Counted from the stretch's first letter, positions 48,114 through 57,704 are shown. The stretch is 64,000 bases of DNA from Catellatospora citrea (GCF_003610235.1 NZ_RAPR01000001.1:1426001-1490000); one strand, 5' to 3'. Numbers and translations are program-made. Notes: generated from the letters alone by a model not told the origin.

Positions 48114-49319
48114 GTGTCCAGGACCGTGAAGCGGGCGTTCAAGTTCCGCTTCTACCCGAGCGACGTGCAGGCCGCGCAGTTGGCGCGCACGTTCGGATGC
48201 GTCCGGCTGGTCTACAACAAGGCGTTGCAGGCCCGGACCGAGGCGTGGACCCTGCGCCAGGAACGGATCAATTACAACGCGACCTCGGCGCTGCTGACCG
48301 GGTGGAAGAAGACCGACGAGCTTGCATTTCTCAGCGAGGTGTCGTCGGTGCCGTTGCAGCAGGCGCTGCGGCACCTGCAGGCGGCGTTCACGAACTTCTG
48401 GGCCAAGCGCGCGAAATACCCGACGTTCAAGTCCAAGAAGCGCTCGCGCCGCTCGGCGGAGTACACCGCGAGCGCGTTCCGGTGGCGCGACGGCACGCTG
48501 ACCCTGGCGAAGATGACCCAACCCCTGCACATCGTGTGGTCGCGGCCGCTGCCGGAAGGCTGTACGCCGTCGACGGTGACCGTGTCGTGCGACGCGGCAG
48601 GGCGCTGGTTCGTGTCCCTGCTCTGCGAAGACGTGATCACCCCAACCGGGGCCTCGGGTGCGGTCGGTATCGACGTCGGGATCGACAGCCTGCTCGCCCT
48701 GTCCACCGGCGAGAAGATCACCAATCCCCGGCATGAACGCGCCGACCGGCAACGCCTGGCCTGCGCCCAGCGCGACCTGGCGCGCAAGCAGAAAGGCTCG
48801 GCCAACCGGGCCAAGGCCCGCCTCGCGGTCGCCCGCATCCACGCCCGGATCGCCGACCGGCGGCGCGACCACCTGCACAAACTGACCACTCGGCTCGTTC
48901 GTGAAACCCAAACGATCGTGATCGAAGACCTGGCCGTGCGCAACATGGTCAAGAACCATCGTCTGGCCCGGGCGATCAGCGATGCGGCCTGGCGGCAGTT
49001 GCGGACCATGCTGGAGTACAAGGCCGCCTGGCACGGCCGGGATCTGGTGGTCGTGGATCGCTGGTTCCCCTCGACCAGACTCTGCTCGGCCTGCGGCGCG
49101 CTCGCGCAACCGATGCCGCTGGACGTGCGGGAGTGGACCTGCCGGTGCGGCAGCGTCCACGACCGCGACGTCAACGCCGCACGCAACATCCTGGCCGCCG
49201 GACTGGCGGCGACAGCCTGCGGAGACGATGTAAGACCTCAACGAGAATCCTCTCGGACGGGGCAGTCGTCGGCGAAACAGGAAGACCCGAGGGCGACCAA
49301 GGGAGTCCCCGTCCTTTAG
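48114..49319 (+). CDS. tnpB: TnpB, RNA-guided transposon nuclease
   Basis: 401 residues from GTG 48114. The N-terminus (KRAFKFRFYPSDVQAAQLARTFGCVRLVYNKAL) and the RuvC-like nuclease are complete: Asp in GIDVGIDSL (~185), Glu in IVIEDLAV (~271), Asp in HDRDVNAARNIL (~351), plus the zinc ribbon CSAC and CRCG. TnpB uses an omega-RNA from its own 3' end to cut sites next to a target motif and so preserves the transposon. All catalytic residues are intact, so it may be active. The last codons lie within the right-end hairpin. Confidence 0.93.
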   Translation: MSRTVKRAFKFRFYPSDVQAAQLARTFGCVRLVYNKALQARTEAWTLRQERINYNATSALLTGWKKTDELAFLSEVSSVPLQQALRHLQAAFTNFWAKRAKYPTFKSKKRSRRSAEYTASAFRWRDGTLTLAKMTQPLHIVWSRPLPEGCTPSTVTVSCDAAGRWFVSLLCEDVITPTGASGAVGIDVGIDSLLALSTGEKITNPRHERADRQRLACAQRDLARKQKGSANRAKARLAVARIHARIADRRRDHLHKLTTRLVRETQTIVIEDLAVRNMVKNHRLARAISDAAWRQLRTMLEYKAAWHGRDLVVVDRWFPSTRLCSACGALAQPMPLDVREWTCRCGSVHDRDVNAARNILAAGLAATACGDDVRPQRESSRTGQSSAKQEDPRATKGVPVL

Positions 49320-49336
49320 GGCGGGGAGGATGTCAA
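49220..49336 (+). ncRNA. Probable omega-RNA scaffold of TnpB
   Basis: In this family the guide RNA overlaps the end of tnpB and stops at the transposon right end, with the guide read from the first host bases beyond it. Here the terminal hairpin (49307-49326) and GATGTCAA (to 49336) fit that plan, so the guide would begin ACGGGCGCGCCGG at 49337. The 5' limit is approximate. Confidence 0.5.
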
Positions 49337-49902
49337 ACGGGCGCGCCGGTCGGCGCCTTCGGCCGGTGGCCGATCTGCAACAGCTTCGGCTCCGGCGGGG
49401 CCTCCTCCAGCACCACCTCGACGATCTCCGGCGCGGCTTGCTGCACCAGCCGGGACACCGTGTCGCTCACCGGCTCGGCGGAACTGCCGCAGCCACTGCC
49501 GCAGCCGCCCCCTGCGGTCGCGATGCGCGCGGTGCCCGCGGCGTCGATGTCGACCAGGGTGAACTCGCGGCCGAGCCGCCTGCGGGCCCGGTCCAGCGCG
49601 ACCAGCACCCGTTCCTCGATCGGGACCGGGTGCAGTCCGTACAGCGCCAGCAGGCCGCCGACCAGCTCGTCCTCGGCGAGCACGCGCAGTTCCTCGGTGA
49701 CGCCGGGCACCGTGACCAGGCCGTCGAGCAGCCGGGCCAGCCCGGCCTCGTTGAGGTGCAGCAGCTCGCGGACCACCCCGTCGGCGGCGGCGCGGGCCGC
49801 CGTGCCACCAGCGGTCTCGACTTCGGCGAGCAGCGCCTCCACCCGTACGCCCACCGTATGCGGATCCAGCGCCATCACCCGATCCATATGTTGGTCGCTC
49901 AT
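49333..49902 (-). CDS. NifU-like C-terminal domain protein of the hydrogenase operon
   Basis: 189 residues from ATG 49902, overlapping the large-subunit stop by 4 nt. The N-terminal ~100 residues are helical (LLAEVETAGGTAARAAADGVVRELLHL). The C-terminal ~85 residues resemble the Nfu iron-sulfur scaffold domain (VPIEERVLVALDRARRRLGREFTLVDID... APEIVEVVLEEA), but the cluster motif is GGCGSGCGSS, with CxxxC in place of the usual CxxC. It probably supplies or repairs Fe-S clusters of the small subunit. The present stop codon comes from the tnpB transposon end. Confidence 0.8.
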   Translation of the reverse strand: MSDQHMDRVMALDPHTVGVRVEALLAEVETAGGTAARAAADGVVRELLHLNEAGLARLLDGLVTVPGVTEELRVLAEDELVGGLLALYGLHPVPIEERVLVALDRARRRLGREFTLVDIDAAGTARIATAGGGCGSGCGSSAEPVSDTVSRLVQQAAPEIVEVVLEEAPPEPKLLQIGHRPKAPTGAPV

Positions 49903-51671
49903 GCCGCACCGGACGCGAACGCGTGCGGGGTGTGCAGCTTCTTGAGCACCGAGCCGTTGCCGGTGTACATGTGCACGCCGCAGGGCAGGCACGGGTCGAA
50001 GCTGCGTACCGCGCGCATGATGTCGATGCCCTTGAAGTCCTCCTGCGAGTTCTCCTCGAAGATCGGCGTGTTCTGCACCGCGTCCTCGTACGGGCCGGGC
50101 GTGCCGAAGCGGTCGCGCACGCTGCCGTTCCACGGCGTCGGCGGGTACGGGTGGTAGTTGGCGATCTTCCCGTCGCGGATGACCATGTGGTGTGACAGCA
50201 CGCCGCGCACGGCCTCGGTGAAGCCGACGCTGTTGGCGTCCTTGGGCACCTTGAACGGCTCCCAGGTCTGGGTGCGCCCGGCCCGCACCTCACCCAGCGC
50301 CTTCTCGCAGGCGTGCAGCGCGACCGCGGCCGCGTACGCCTGGAAGTAGGTGCGGGCGCGGTTGCGCTCCAGCGCGTTGCTCCACTTCGGGATCTTCCAC
50401 TCGAAGGTCGCTTCCGGCTTGGTCAGCGTCTTCGGCAGGTTGATCACGACGCTGTGCCCGGTCGCCCGGACGTAGCCGATGTCGACCAGGCCGGACAGCG
50501 CGGTGGACCACAGCCGGGCGATCGGGCCGCCGCCGGTGTCCAGGGCCAGGTGGTCGCTGCCGTCGAACCAGCGCGGCGACATGACCCAGGAGTACGCCCC
50601 GTCGAAGTCGCGCTTCTGCGGCCTGGGCAGGGTGTGCTGGTTCCACGGGTGGCGCACGTCGACCGGATTGCCCAGCGGGTCGTTCTTGACGAAGACCTCC
50701 TGGCCCTGCCAGTCGTCGTAGTAGGAGCTGCCGAGCAGGATGCGGATGCCGAGGTTGATGTCGACCAGGTCGTTCGTGACCAGTTTGCCGTCGACGATGA
50801 CACCCGGCGTCACGAACATCTTCTTGCCCCACTCGCTCATCCGCCCGTAGGTGAAGTCGCAGTGGTCGGGGTCGTTGAACGCGCCCCAGCAGCCCAGCAG
50901 CACCCGCCGCCGGCCGACCTCCTCGTAGCCGGGCAGCGCGTCGTAGAAGAAGTCGAACAGGTCGTCGTGCATGGGCACGACCCGCTTCATGAACTCGACG
51001 TAGCGCATCAGCCGGGACAGGTAGTCGGTGAACAGCTGCACCGTGGCGACCGTGCCGACGCCGCCCGGATACAGCGTGGACGGGTGCACGTGCCTGCCCT
51101 CCATCAGGCAGAACATCTCCCGGGTGGACCGGCTGACCTGCAGCGCCTCGCGGTAGAACTCACCCTCCAGCGGGTTCAGCGAGCTCATGATCTCGGCGAT
51201 GGTCTTGTAGCCGTGCTGCGCGGCGTGCGGCGCGGGCGTGTTCTTGGCCTTCTCCCACACGCTCGGATTGGTCTCGCGGACCATGCGCTCGCAGTAGTCG
51301 ACCCCGACCAGGTTCTCCTGGAAGATGTTGTGGTCGAACATGAACTCGGCGGCCTCGCCGAGGTTGACGATCCACTCGCCCAGGTGCGGCGGCTGCACGC
51401 CGTACGCCATGTTCTGGTTGTAGATCGAGCAGGTGGCGTGGTTGTCCCCGCAGATGCCGCAGATCCGGCTGGTGATGAAGTGGGCGTCGCGCGGGTCCTT
51501 GCCCTTCATGAAGATGCTGTACCCGCGGAACACCGACGAGGTGCTGTAGCACTCGACGACCCGCTTGGCCTTCCAGTCGATCTTTGTGTAGATGCCGAGG
51601 CTGCCGACGATCCGGGTGATCGGATCCCACGACATCTCGACGAGGCCCTCCGCGGCCGCCTGCGTCGCCAT
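49899..51671 (-). CDS. hucL: [NiFe]-hydrogenase large subunit, group 2a (Huc type)
   Basis: 590 residues from ATG 51671; GAGGACG precedes it, while TTG 51683 would add four residues. The nickel-binding Cys pairs are RICGICGDNH (~68) and DPCLPCGVH near the C-terminus (~562); the short tail after it (~25 residues) is the part removed by the maturation protease. The blocks FDHNIFQENLVGVDYCERMV, LMEGRHVHPSTLYPGGVG and IRDGKIANYHPYPPTPWNGS match the group 2a enzymes of Mycolicibacterium, known as Huc, which oxidise atmospheric H2. It is cytoplasmic, bound to the small subunit. First-line evidence is the full-length match of family motifs recalled from Huc. Confidence 0.93.
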   Translation of the reverse strand: MATQAAAEGLVEMSWDPITRIVGSLGIYTKIDWKAKRVVECYSTSSVFRGYSIFMKGKDPRDAHFITSRICGICGDNHATCSIYNQNMAYGVQPPHLGEWIVNLGEAAEFMFDHNIFQENLVGVDYCERMVRETNPSVWEKAKNTPAPHAAQHGYKTIAEIMSSLNPLEGEFYREALQVSRSTREMFCLMEGRHVHPSTLYPGGVGTVATVQLFTDYLSRLMRYVEFMKRVVPMHDDLFDFFYDALPGYEEVGRRRVLLGCWGAFNDPDHCDFTYGRMSEWGKKMFVTPGVIVDGKLVTNDLVDINLGIRILLGSSYYDDWQGQEVFVKNDPLGNPVDVRHPWNQHTLPRPQKRDFDGAYSWVMSPRWFDGSDHLALDTGGGPIARLWSTALSGLVDIGYVRATGHSVVINLPKTLTKPEATFEWKIPKWSNALERNRARTYFQAYAAAVALHACEKALGEVRAGRTQTWEPFKVPKDANSVGFTEAVRGVLSHHMVIRDGKIANYHPYPPTPWNGSVRDRFGTPGPYEDAVQNTPIFEENSQEDFKGIDIMRAVRSFDPCLPCGVHMYTGNGSVLKKLHTPHAFASGAA

Positions 51672-51712
51672 GCTCGTCCTCAACGCCTTCCTTGATAGTC
51701 AGTCGGTGCCGG

Positions 51713-52768
<1,056 letters not shown>

Positions 52769-53479
52769 CTGCCAACACCCCCTGTGCCGCCGACGGGCGG
52801 CCGTCCGCGCCGCACAGCTCCGCCACGGTCAGCTCCCACAGCACGTGGCAGGCGGTGGTCTGCGCTTCCTGGATGCGGTGCACCGACGGCGACCGCACGA
52901 CGAACAGGTGGTCGACGGCGCCCGGCTCGGCCAGCCGTCCCCCGCCACCCCCGCTGAACCCGACCGTGACCATCCCGCAGCGGCGCGCCCGGTCGAACGC
53001 GGCCACCAGGTTCGGCGAGTTCCCGCTGGTGGAGAAGCCCACCGCGACGTCACCGGGCCGGGCGTGCGCGGCCACCTGGCGCGCGAACACCGCCTCCACG
53101 CCGACGTCGTTGGCCAGCGCGCTGAGCACGGCCACGTCGGCGCTGAGCGCGTACGCCGCAAGCGACGGCGCGCCGTAGCCGTGCGGCGGGGCCGCGAACA
53201 GATCGGCGCAGGCCTGGGCGTCGGTCGCGCTGCCGCCGTTGCCGAACGCGAACAGCCGCCCGCCGGTGTCCAGCGCGACCGCCAGGCTCCGGGCACAGGC
53301 GGCCAGCGCATCGCCCTGCTCGGTGAGCACCTGGGCGCGCAGCAGCGCGGCCTCGCGCAGCTTGCCCGCGGTGGAGACGACCAGCTCCGCCGTGAACGCG
53401 TCCACGGCGGGCGCGGGCTGCGCATACAGGAACGGGTACAGGGCGCCCAGGTGCGCCGGGGCGGCCCGGCCGGCAGTGC

Positions 53480-53725
53480 TCACCCGGCCACCTCCGGCAG
53501 CACCCGGATGGCCTCGCCGGCGTGCACCAGCACCGTGTCGCCGACCCGCGCGTCCACCAGCGCGACACTGATCTCCTCCGGCCCGGCGCCCGCGTCGGCC
53601 AGCGCCAGCCCGTCGGCCAGCAGCAGCACCACGGTCGCCGGGACGGCGGTGTCCGAGCAGGTCACACAGGACTCGCCGGCCAGGTCGCCCACGGCCCGCA
53701 GCTCCGCCGGAAGGGCGTGCCTCAT
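53480..53725 (-). CDS. HypC/HupF-like protein lacking the N-terminal Cys
   Basis: 81 residues from ATG 53725, overlapping the upstream gene stop (ATGA). The second half VALVDARVGDTVLVHAGEAIRVL matches the HypC OB-fold. The N-terminus, however, is MRHALPAELRAV with no Cys2; instead CVTC occurs at ~20-23 in GESCVTCSDTAVPATVV. It may be a client-specific variant chaperone of this hydrogenase or have a structural role. It differs from the canonical HypC encoded at 42865-43137. Confidence 0.78.
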   Translation of the reverse strand: MRHALPAELRAVGDLAGESCVTCSDTAVPATVVLLLADGLALADAGAGPEEISVALVDARVGDTVLVHAGEAIRVLPEVAG

Positions 53726-54381
53726 GGCGTGGGCCCGTCCGGTCCGTGTTCCAGCAGCGCGTGGGTCAGTTCCCAGAGCAGGTGGTATGCCGAGACCTGC
53801 AGCTCGCGCAGCACGAGCGGATCGTCGGCGGGCAGGGTGAGCAGATGGTCCACCGGCGGCCCGACCCAGAACCGCCCCGCCAGCGCCACCGTGAGCAGCC
53901 CCCGCTCCCCCGCCGCGGCCAGCGCCGCGGCGACCGCCCCGCCTGGCCGCGTGTGGTCCCCCAGTTTCGGGGAATCCGCGCCTTCGGCCGCTCGGTTGCG
54001 TGCAGTTTCCCCGGAACTGCCGACCGCGGCAGACGGCGCACCGCGCGACGGCTCGGCGTCCCGTCGGGCCGGGGCGTCGCAGACGGCCAGCGCGAGATCG
54101 CCCGGCGCGGCGTGGCGCAGCCGGTACGTGGCGCGGTCCGCGCCGTGGGCGATCGCGGGCAGGGCACGCTTGCCGACGATCACCGGGTGCACGAACTCGA
54201 CCGCGATGTGGTGGGCGTCGGCGTCGTCGTGGCCGAAGGCGTGCAGCACGCCGCCCCACCGGAACCGCCGGGCCATCGCCGCGGCTGCCGCCACCAGGTC
54301 CGGAGCAGACTCGGCCAGGTCCGCACCGGGCCGCTCGCGCCGCTGCGCGAGCGCCGTGGTGAGCACCGCGGCCGCGGTCAT
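53722..54381 (-). CDS. SIS-like protein, first gene of the hydrogenase operon
   Basis: 219 residues from ATG 54381, preceded by GGGGGGCAGGT. The first half (FRWGGVLHAFGHDDADAHHIAVEFVHPVIVGKRALPAIA) and the end (VAAALAAAGERGLLTVALAGRFWVGPPVDHLLTLPADDPLVLRELQVSAYHLLWELTHALLE) resemble divergent SIS/GmhA proteins and may pair with the SIS protein downstream. Residues ~103-145 are a low-complexity insertion; part of it (~121-140) is encoded by a palindromic repeat. The operon promoter should lie in the 129-bp gap before this gene, divergent from the SanA-like gene, but no clear hexamers were found. Confidence 0.78.
   Translation of the reverse strand: MTAAAVLTTALAQRRERPGADLAESAPDLVAAAAAMARRFRWGGVLHAFGHDDADAHHIAVEFVHPVIVGKRALPAIAHGADRATYRLRHAAPGDLALAVCDAPARRDAEPSRGAPSAAVGSSGETARNRAAEGADSPKLGDHTRPGGAVAAALAAAGERGLLTVALAGRFWVGPPVDHLLTLPADDPLVLRELQVSAYHLLWELTHALLEHGPDGPTP
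53962..54019. repeat. Palindromic repeat inside the SIS-like coding sequence
   Basis: CAGTTTCGGGGAA (53962-53974) and TTCCCCGGAACTG (54007-54019) form 13-bp inverted repeats with one mismatch around a 32-bp core. It encodes part of the low-complexity segment (SSGETARNRAAEGADSPKLG) that interrupts the SIS-like fold. No second copy was found in the window. Confidence 0.7.
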
Positions 54382-54510
54382 ACCTGCCCCCCGTGGCTAG
54401 GTTCCGTCCTGACTCACCATAGCGGCCTTATCACTACAAGAGCCGCGAATCGCCCTACCCTCCATCGGTGCGGGTGGCGAGGCGTGGCGGGGGTACGCGA
54501 TGATGCCGCC

Positions 54511-55260
54511 ATGACGTCCGACCAGGAGCAACCCGAGTCAGCGCCGGCCGGCGCGGCGCAGGCCGAGCCGTCCGGGTCCACCGCCCCCGCGCGCGGTCGC
54601 CGGCGCTGGTGGCGCGTCACGCGCCGGGTCGTGCTGCTGAGCGTCCTCGCGGGGCTGCTGGCACTCGTGGGCAGCATCGGCTGGGTGCGCTGGCAGGCCT
54701 CCGGGCACGTGTACGCGATCGAGGACGTGCCCGAGGCCCCGGTCGCCCTGGTGCTCGGCGCGCAGGTGCACGACAACGGCTCACCCTCGGGCTTCCTGGA
54801 GGCGCGCCTGGACATCGCCCGCCGCCTCTACGAGACCGGCAAGGTGCGCGCGGTGCTGGTCTCCGGCGACCACGGCCAGTGGACCTACGACGAGCCCGAC
54901 GCCATGCGCCAGTGGCTGATCGACCGCGGGGTGCCGGACCGCAAGGTGGTCGCCGACCACGCCGGGTTCGACACGTACGACTCCTGCCAGCGGGCCGTCC
55001 GGGTGTTCGGGGTGCGGCAGCTCATCGTGGTCACGCAGAGCTACCACATCGACCGGGCCGTGGCGCTGTGCCGCGACGCCGGCATCGACGCCGCCGGGGT
55101 CGGCGACGACACCGCCCGGCGCTTCGGCTCCTTCTGGACCAAGGCGGTCGTCCGCGAGCAGGGCGCCTGCGTCAAGGCCATGCTCGACGTGGTCACCGGC
55201 CGCGATCCGGTGTTCCTGGGCCGCCACGAGACAGGCGTCGAGGACGCGCTGCGCGATTAG
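54511..55260 (+). CDS. SanA/YdcF-like DUF218 membrane protein
   Basis: 249 residues from ATG 54511. After a charged cytoplasmic tail and one membrane helix (VVLLSVLAGLLALVGSIGWV, ~41-60), the DUF218 domain starts VALVLGAQVHDNGSPSGFLEARLDIA and includes AVLVSGDHGQWTYDEPDAMRQWLIDRGVP and LIVVTQSYHIDRAVALCRDAGIDA. SanA of E. coli affects envelope permeability and vancomycin resistance; the chemistry is unknown. Divergent from the hydrogenase operon, with no functional link expected. Confidence 0.88.
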   Translation: MTSDQEQPESAPAGAAQAEPSGSTAPARGRRRWWRVTRRVVLLSVLAGLLALVGSIGWVRWQASGHVYAIEDVPEAPVALVLGAQVHDNGSPSGFLEARLDIARRLYETGKVRAVLVSGDHGQWTYDEPDAMRQWLIDRGVPDRKVVADHAGFDTYDSCQRAVRVFGVRQLIVVTQSYHIDRAVALCRDAGIDAAGVGDDTARRFGSFWTKAVVREQGACVKAMLDVVTGRDPVFLGRHETGVEDALRD

Positions 55261-55283
55261 CGGCGGCCCGGGAACACCGGGGT

Positions 55284-56117
55284 TCAGGCGGCAGCCGCCA
55301 CGTGCAGGCGAGCGGCGGTGACGTCCTCGAACTCCTTGGTCCGGGCGGCCAGGGCCATGGTGAGGAACTGCCCGGCGTCCTCGCCGATCGGCATCCGCAG
55401 CGGCGGCTCGGCGAGCCCGGCCAGGCGGTGCACCGCCTCGGCGAACAGCTCCGGCGGGTTGAGCTCCGGGTTGCCGTGCATGGCCCGCAGCCCGGCGATC
55501 ATCGGCGCCTCGACCGGCTCGTACGCTTCCACGCGCTGGCGCGGCAGGGCGGCGGAGGTGCCGTACAGGGTGCTGAAGCCGCCCGGCTGCACGATGGTGA
55601 CCTTCACCCCGAGGTGCGCGGACTCCTGCGCCAGCGACTCGGCCAGGCCCTCCAACGCGAACTTGCTCGCCGTGTACGCCGCGAGCCCGGGGAACGGCAC
55701 CGCGCCGGCGACCGAGGAGACGAACACCGCGTGCCCGCCGCCCTGCGCCCGCCACAGCGGCAGCACGAGGCGGGTCAGCCGCCACGGCGCGAAGACGTTG
55801 GTCGCGAACTGCGCCGCCAGCTCGCCGTCGGAGACCTCCTCCACCGCGCCGCACTGCCCGTACCCGGCGTTGTTGACGAGCACGTCGACGCCGCCGAAGG
55901 CGTGCGCCGCGGTGGCCACCACGGCAGCGCAGGCGACCGGGTCGAGCACGTCCAGGGCCTGCACCACCACGGTGCCCGGGTGCCGGTCGGCCAGGTCGGC
56001 CAGCGTCTCGGGCCGCCGGGCGGTGGCCACCACCCGCTCGCCCGCCTGCGCCAACCGCTCCACCAGCGCCCGGCCCAGCCCGGTCGAGCATCCCGTCACC
56101 AGCCAGCGTCGTGCCAT
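55284..56117 (-). CDS. Short-chain dehydrogenase/reductase
   Basis: 277 residues from ATG 56117. The N-terminal cofactor motif is VTGCSTGLGRALVERL (TGxxxGxG), NAG occurs in LVNNAGYGQCG, and the catalytic Ser and YxxxK are in VFVSSVAGAVPFPGLAAYTASK. It is a classical SDR of the subfamily with Arg-rich NADP preference (VVATARRPETL). The substrate is unknown. It converges on the SanA-like gene and stands alone. Confidence 0.9.
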   Translation of the reverse strand: MARRWLVTGCSTGLGRALVERLAQAGERVVATARRPETLADLADRHPGTVVVQALDVLDPVACAAVVATAAHAFGGVDVLVNNAGYGQCGAVEEVSDGELAAQFATNVFAPWRLTRLVLPLWRAQGGGHAVFVSSVAGAVPFPGLAAYTASKFALEGLAESLAQESAHLGVKVTIVQPGGFSTLYGTSAALPRQRVEAYEPVEAPMIAGLRAMHGNPELNPPELFAEAVHRLAGLAEPPLRMPIGEDAGQFLTMALAARTKEFEDVTAARLHVAAAA

Positions 56118-56205
56118 CGGTGCCACCCCTCGCGTCGTCCCGGCCCCCAGCGGGCCGGTCGGGTGACCAGACTGGCAGCGTATATGCACGGACGGCAAGG
56201 TAAGA

Positions 56206-56856
56206 TTACGGACGGGAGTGATTACGCCACACAACGTGAGTCATGAACGCGAACGGCACCGCCGCCAGCGCGACCAGCCACCCGCCGAGCACATCGGACG
56301 GCCAGTGCACCACCAGCGCCACCCGGCTCGCCCCCACCAGCACGGCCCAGCCCCCGACCGTCGCCACCAGCGCGATCCGCTGCCAGCGCGCCCACAGCAG
56401 CGGCCAGACCAGCACGAGCAGCAGCAGTGCCGCCGTCGCGAAGTGGCTGGTGTGGCCGGACGGATAGGACCAGCCGGCCGCCAGCGCCAGCATTCCCTCG
56501 GGCCGGTCCCGGGCCACCAGCGCGTGCACGACCAGGCGCAGCGTCGCACTGGCCGCCACCGCCGCGCACACGAACGCCAGGTGCGTGAGCATCCTGCGGC
56601 GCAGCAGGAATCCCAGCGTGAATGCGAGGACCGACAGCAGCACGACGGTGTCACCGGTGCGGGTGACCGCGGTCATCACCGCGCGCCACATCGGATACTC
56701 CAGGGCCAGCCGGTGCGCGGCCGCGCTGACGACGGCGTCCCGTTCCACCAGCGGGGGCCAGGTGACCTCGACCGCGACGGTCAGCAGCGCGTACGCCGCC
56801 ACAGCGGCAGCCGCCGTCCAGAGCCAGCGACGGCGCGCGGCGGAGTGCACGAGCAT
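56206..56856 (-). CDS. PAP2-superfamily membrane phosphatase
   Basis: 216 residues from ATG 56856. Six hydrophobic helices. The phosphatase motifs are LVARDRPEG (motif 1, K/RxxxxxxRP type), PSGHTSH (motif 2) and SRVALVVHWPSDVLGG (motif 3, with His and Asp). Such enzymes dephosphorylate undecaprenyl diphosphate or phosphatidic acid. The bases upstream of the SDR gene and this gene hold no other signal. Confidence 0.9.
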   Translation of the reverse strand: MLVHSAARRRWLWTAAAAVAAYALLTVAVEVTWPPLVERDAVVSAAAHRLALEYPMWRAVMTAVTRTGDTVVLLSVLAFTLGFLLRRRMLTHLAFVCAAVAASATLRLVVHALVARDRPEGMLALAAGWSYPSGHTSHFATAALLLLVLVWPLLWARWQRIALVATVGGWAVLVGASRVALVVHWPSDVLGGWLVALAAVPFAFMTHVVWRNHSRP

Positions 56857-56911
56857 GGTGATGTCTTACCCGCCCCGGTGACGCCCGTCACGTCGGGGGT
56901 GCCCCCCGGCG

Positions 56912-57547
56912 TCAGCCGGCGCGGCGGCGGGCCCGGCGCGCGGCCAGCTCGTCGGTGACGCCCAGCGGCAGCACGGCCGGTGCGAACGGGGTGACCGTCG
57001 CCTCCTCGACCTCGGTGCCGCGCTCGGCGGGCAGGTGCGACAGCGAGCCCTGGATCTCCTTGAACGCGCCGCCGATGGCTATCCCGAACACGCCCTGCCC
57101 ACCCTGCAGCAGGTCCACGACCTCCTCCGGCGAGCGGCAGTCGTACACCGAGGTGCCGTCGGAGATGAGGGTGATGGTGGCCAGGTCGTCGGCGTCGTAG
57201 GCGCGCAGCGTCTCGATGGCGCGCCGGATGTTCTGCAGCGACACCCCGGCGTCCAGCAGGCGCTTGACCACCTTCAGCACGACGAGGTCGCGGAACGAGT
57301 AGAGCCGCTGGGTGCCCGAGCCGGACGCGTCCCGGATGCTCGGCACCACCAGCCCGGTGCGGGCCCAGTAGTCCAGCTGCCGGTAGCTGATGCCGACCGC
57401 GTGGCAGGCCGTCACGCCCCGGTAGCCGAGCGAACCGCCCTGCACGTCCGAGTCGGCATCCTCCGCCACGCCGCCGCGCAACGCGGCCGCACCACCGGGA
57501 CGACCTGGGTCACTGCCAGGCGACTGCGGATCATGGAGCTGATTCAT
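56912..57547 (-). CDS. MerR-family regulator (Rv1830-like)
   Basis: 211 residues from ATG 57547. A disordered acidic N-terminus is followed by a MerR HTH at ~50-120 (RGVTACHAVGISYRQLDYWARTGLVVPS, LYSFRDLVVLKVVKRLLDAGVSLQNIRRAI). The C-terminal part (GTSVYDCRSPEEVVDLLQGGQGVFGIAIGG) matches the Rv1830 protein of the mycobacterial garA locus. In mycobacteria the gene occupies the same place after DUF151. The regulator is linked to cell-cycle or growth control; its ligand is unknown. Confidence 0.9.
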   Translation of the reverse strand: MNQLHDPQSPGSDPGRPGGAAALRGGVAEDADSDVQGGSLGYRGVTACHAVGISYRQLDYWARTGLVVPSIRDASGSGTQRLYSFRDLVVLKVVKRLLDAGVSLQNIRRAIETLRAYDADDLATITLISDGTSVYDCRSPEEVVDLLQGGQGVFGIAIGGAFKEIQGSLSHLPAERGTEVEEATVTPFAPAVLPLGVTDELAARRARRRAG

Positions 57548-57704
57548 GCGACTACCTCCCGCCGAGTGTCGACCTGGCCAGCCTATAGCGGATGGCGCCG
57601 ACCGGCGGGGAGGCAACGCTGCGACACGCCACAAACGAGTCCCGAAGCGTCACTTTTCGGTGACTCTGTCGTTAACGGATCCCGCTTCGCGGCCTTAATC
57701 GGTC

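Larger units (their letters stand above)
47997..49336 (+). mobile_element. tnpB-only IS605-superfamily transposon inserted in the hydrogenase operon
   Basis: About 1.34 kb, oriented against the operon. The right end is a clear hairpin (CCCCGTCC/GGGCGGGG, 49307-49326) followed by GGATGTCAA ending at 49336, typical of such elements. The left boundary is either after TTCAC (47992-47996), which would be the target-adjacent motif, or at GTGAA 47977. No TnpA recombinase is present, so the copy needs one in trans to move. The stop codon of the NifU-like gene (49333-49335) is supplied by the right end. Confidence 0.85.
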
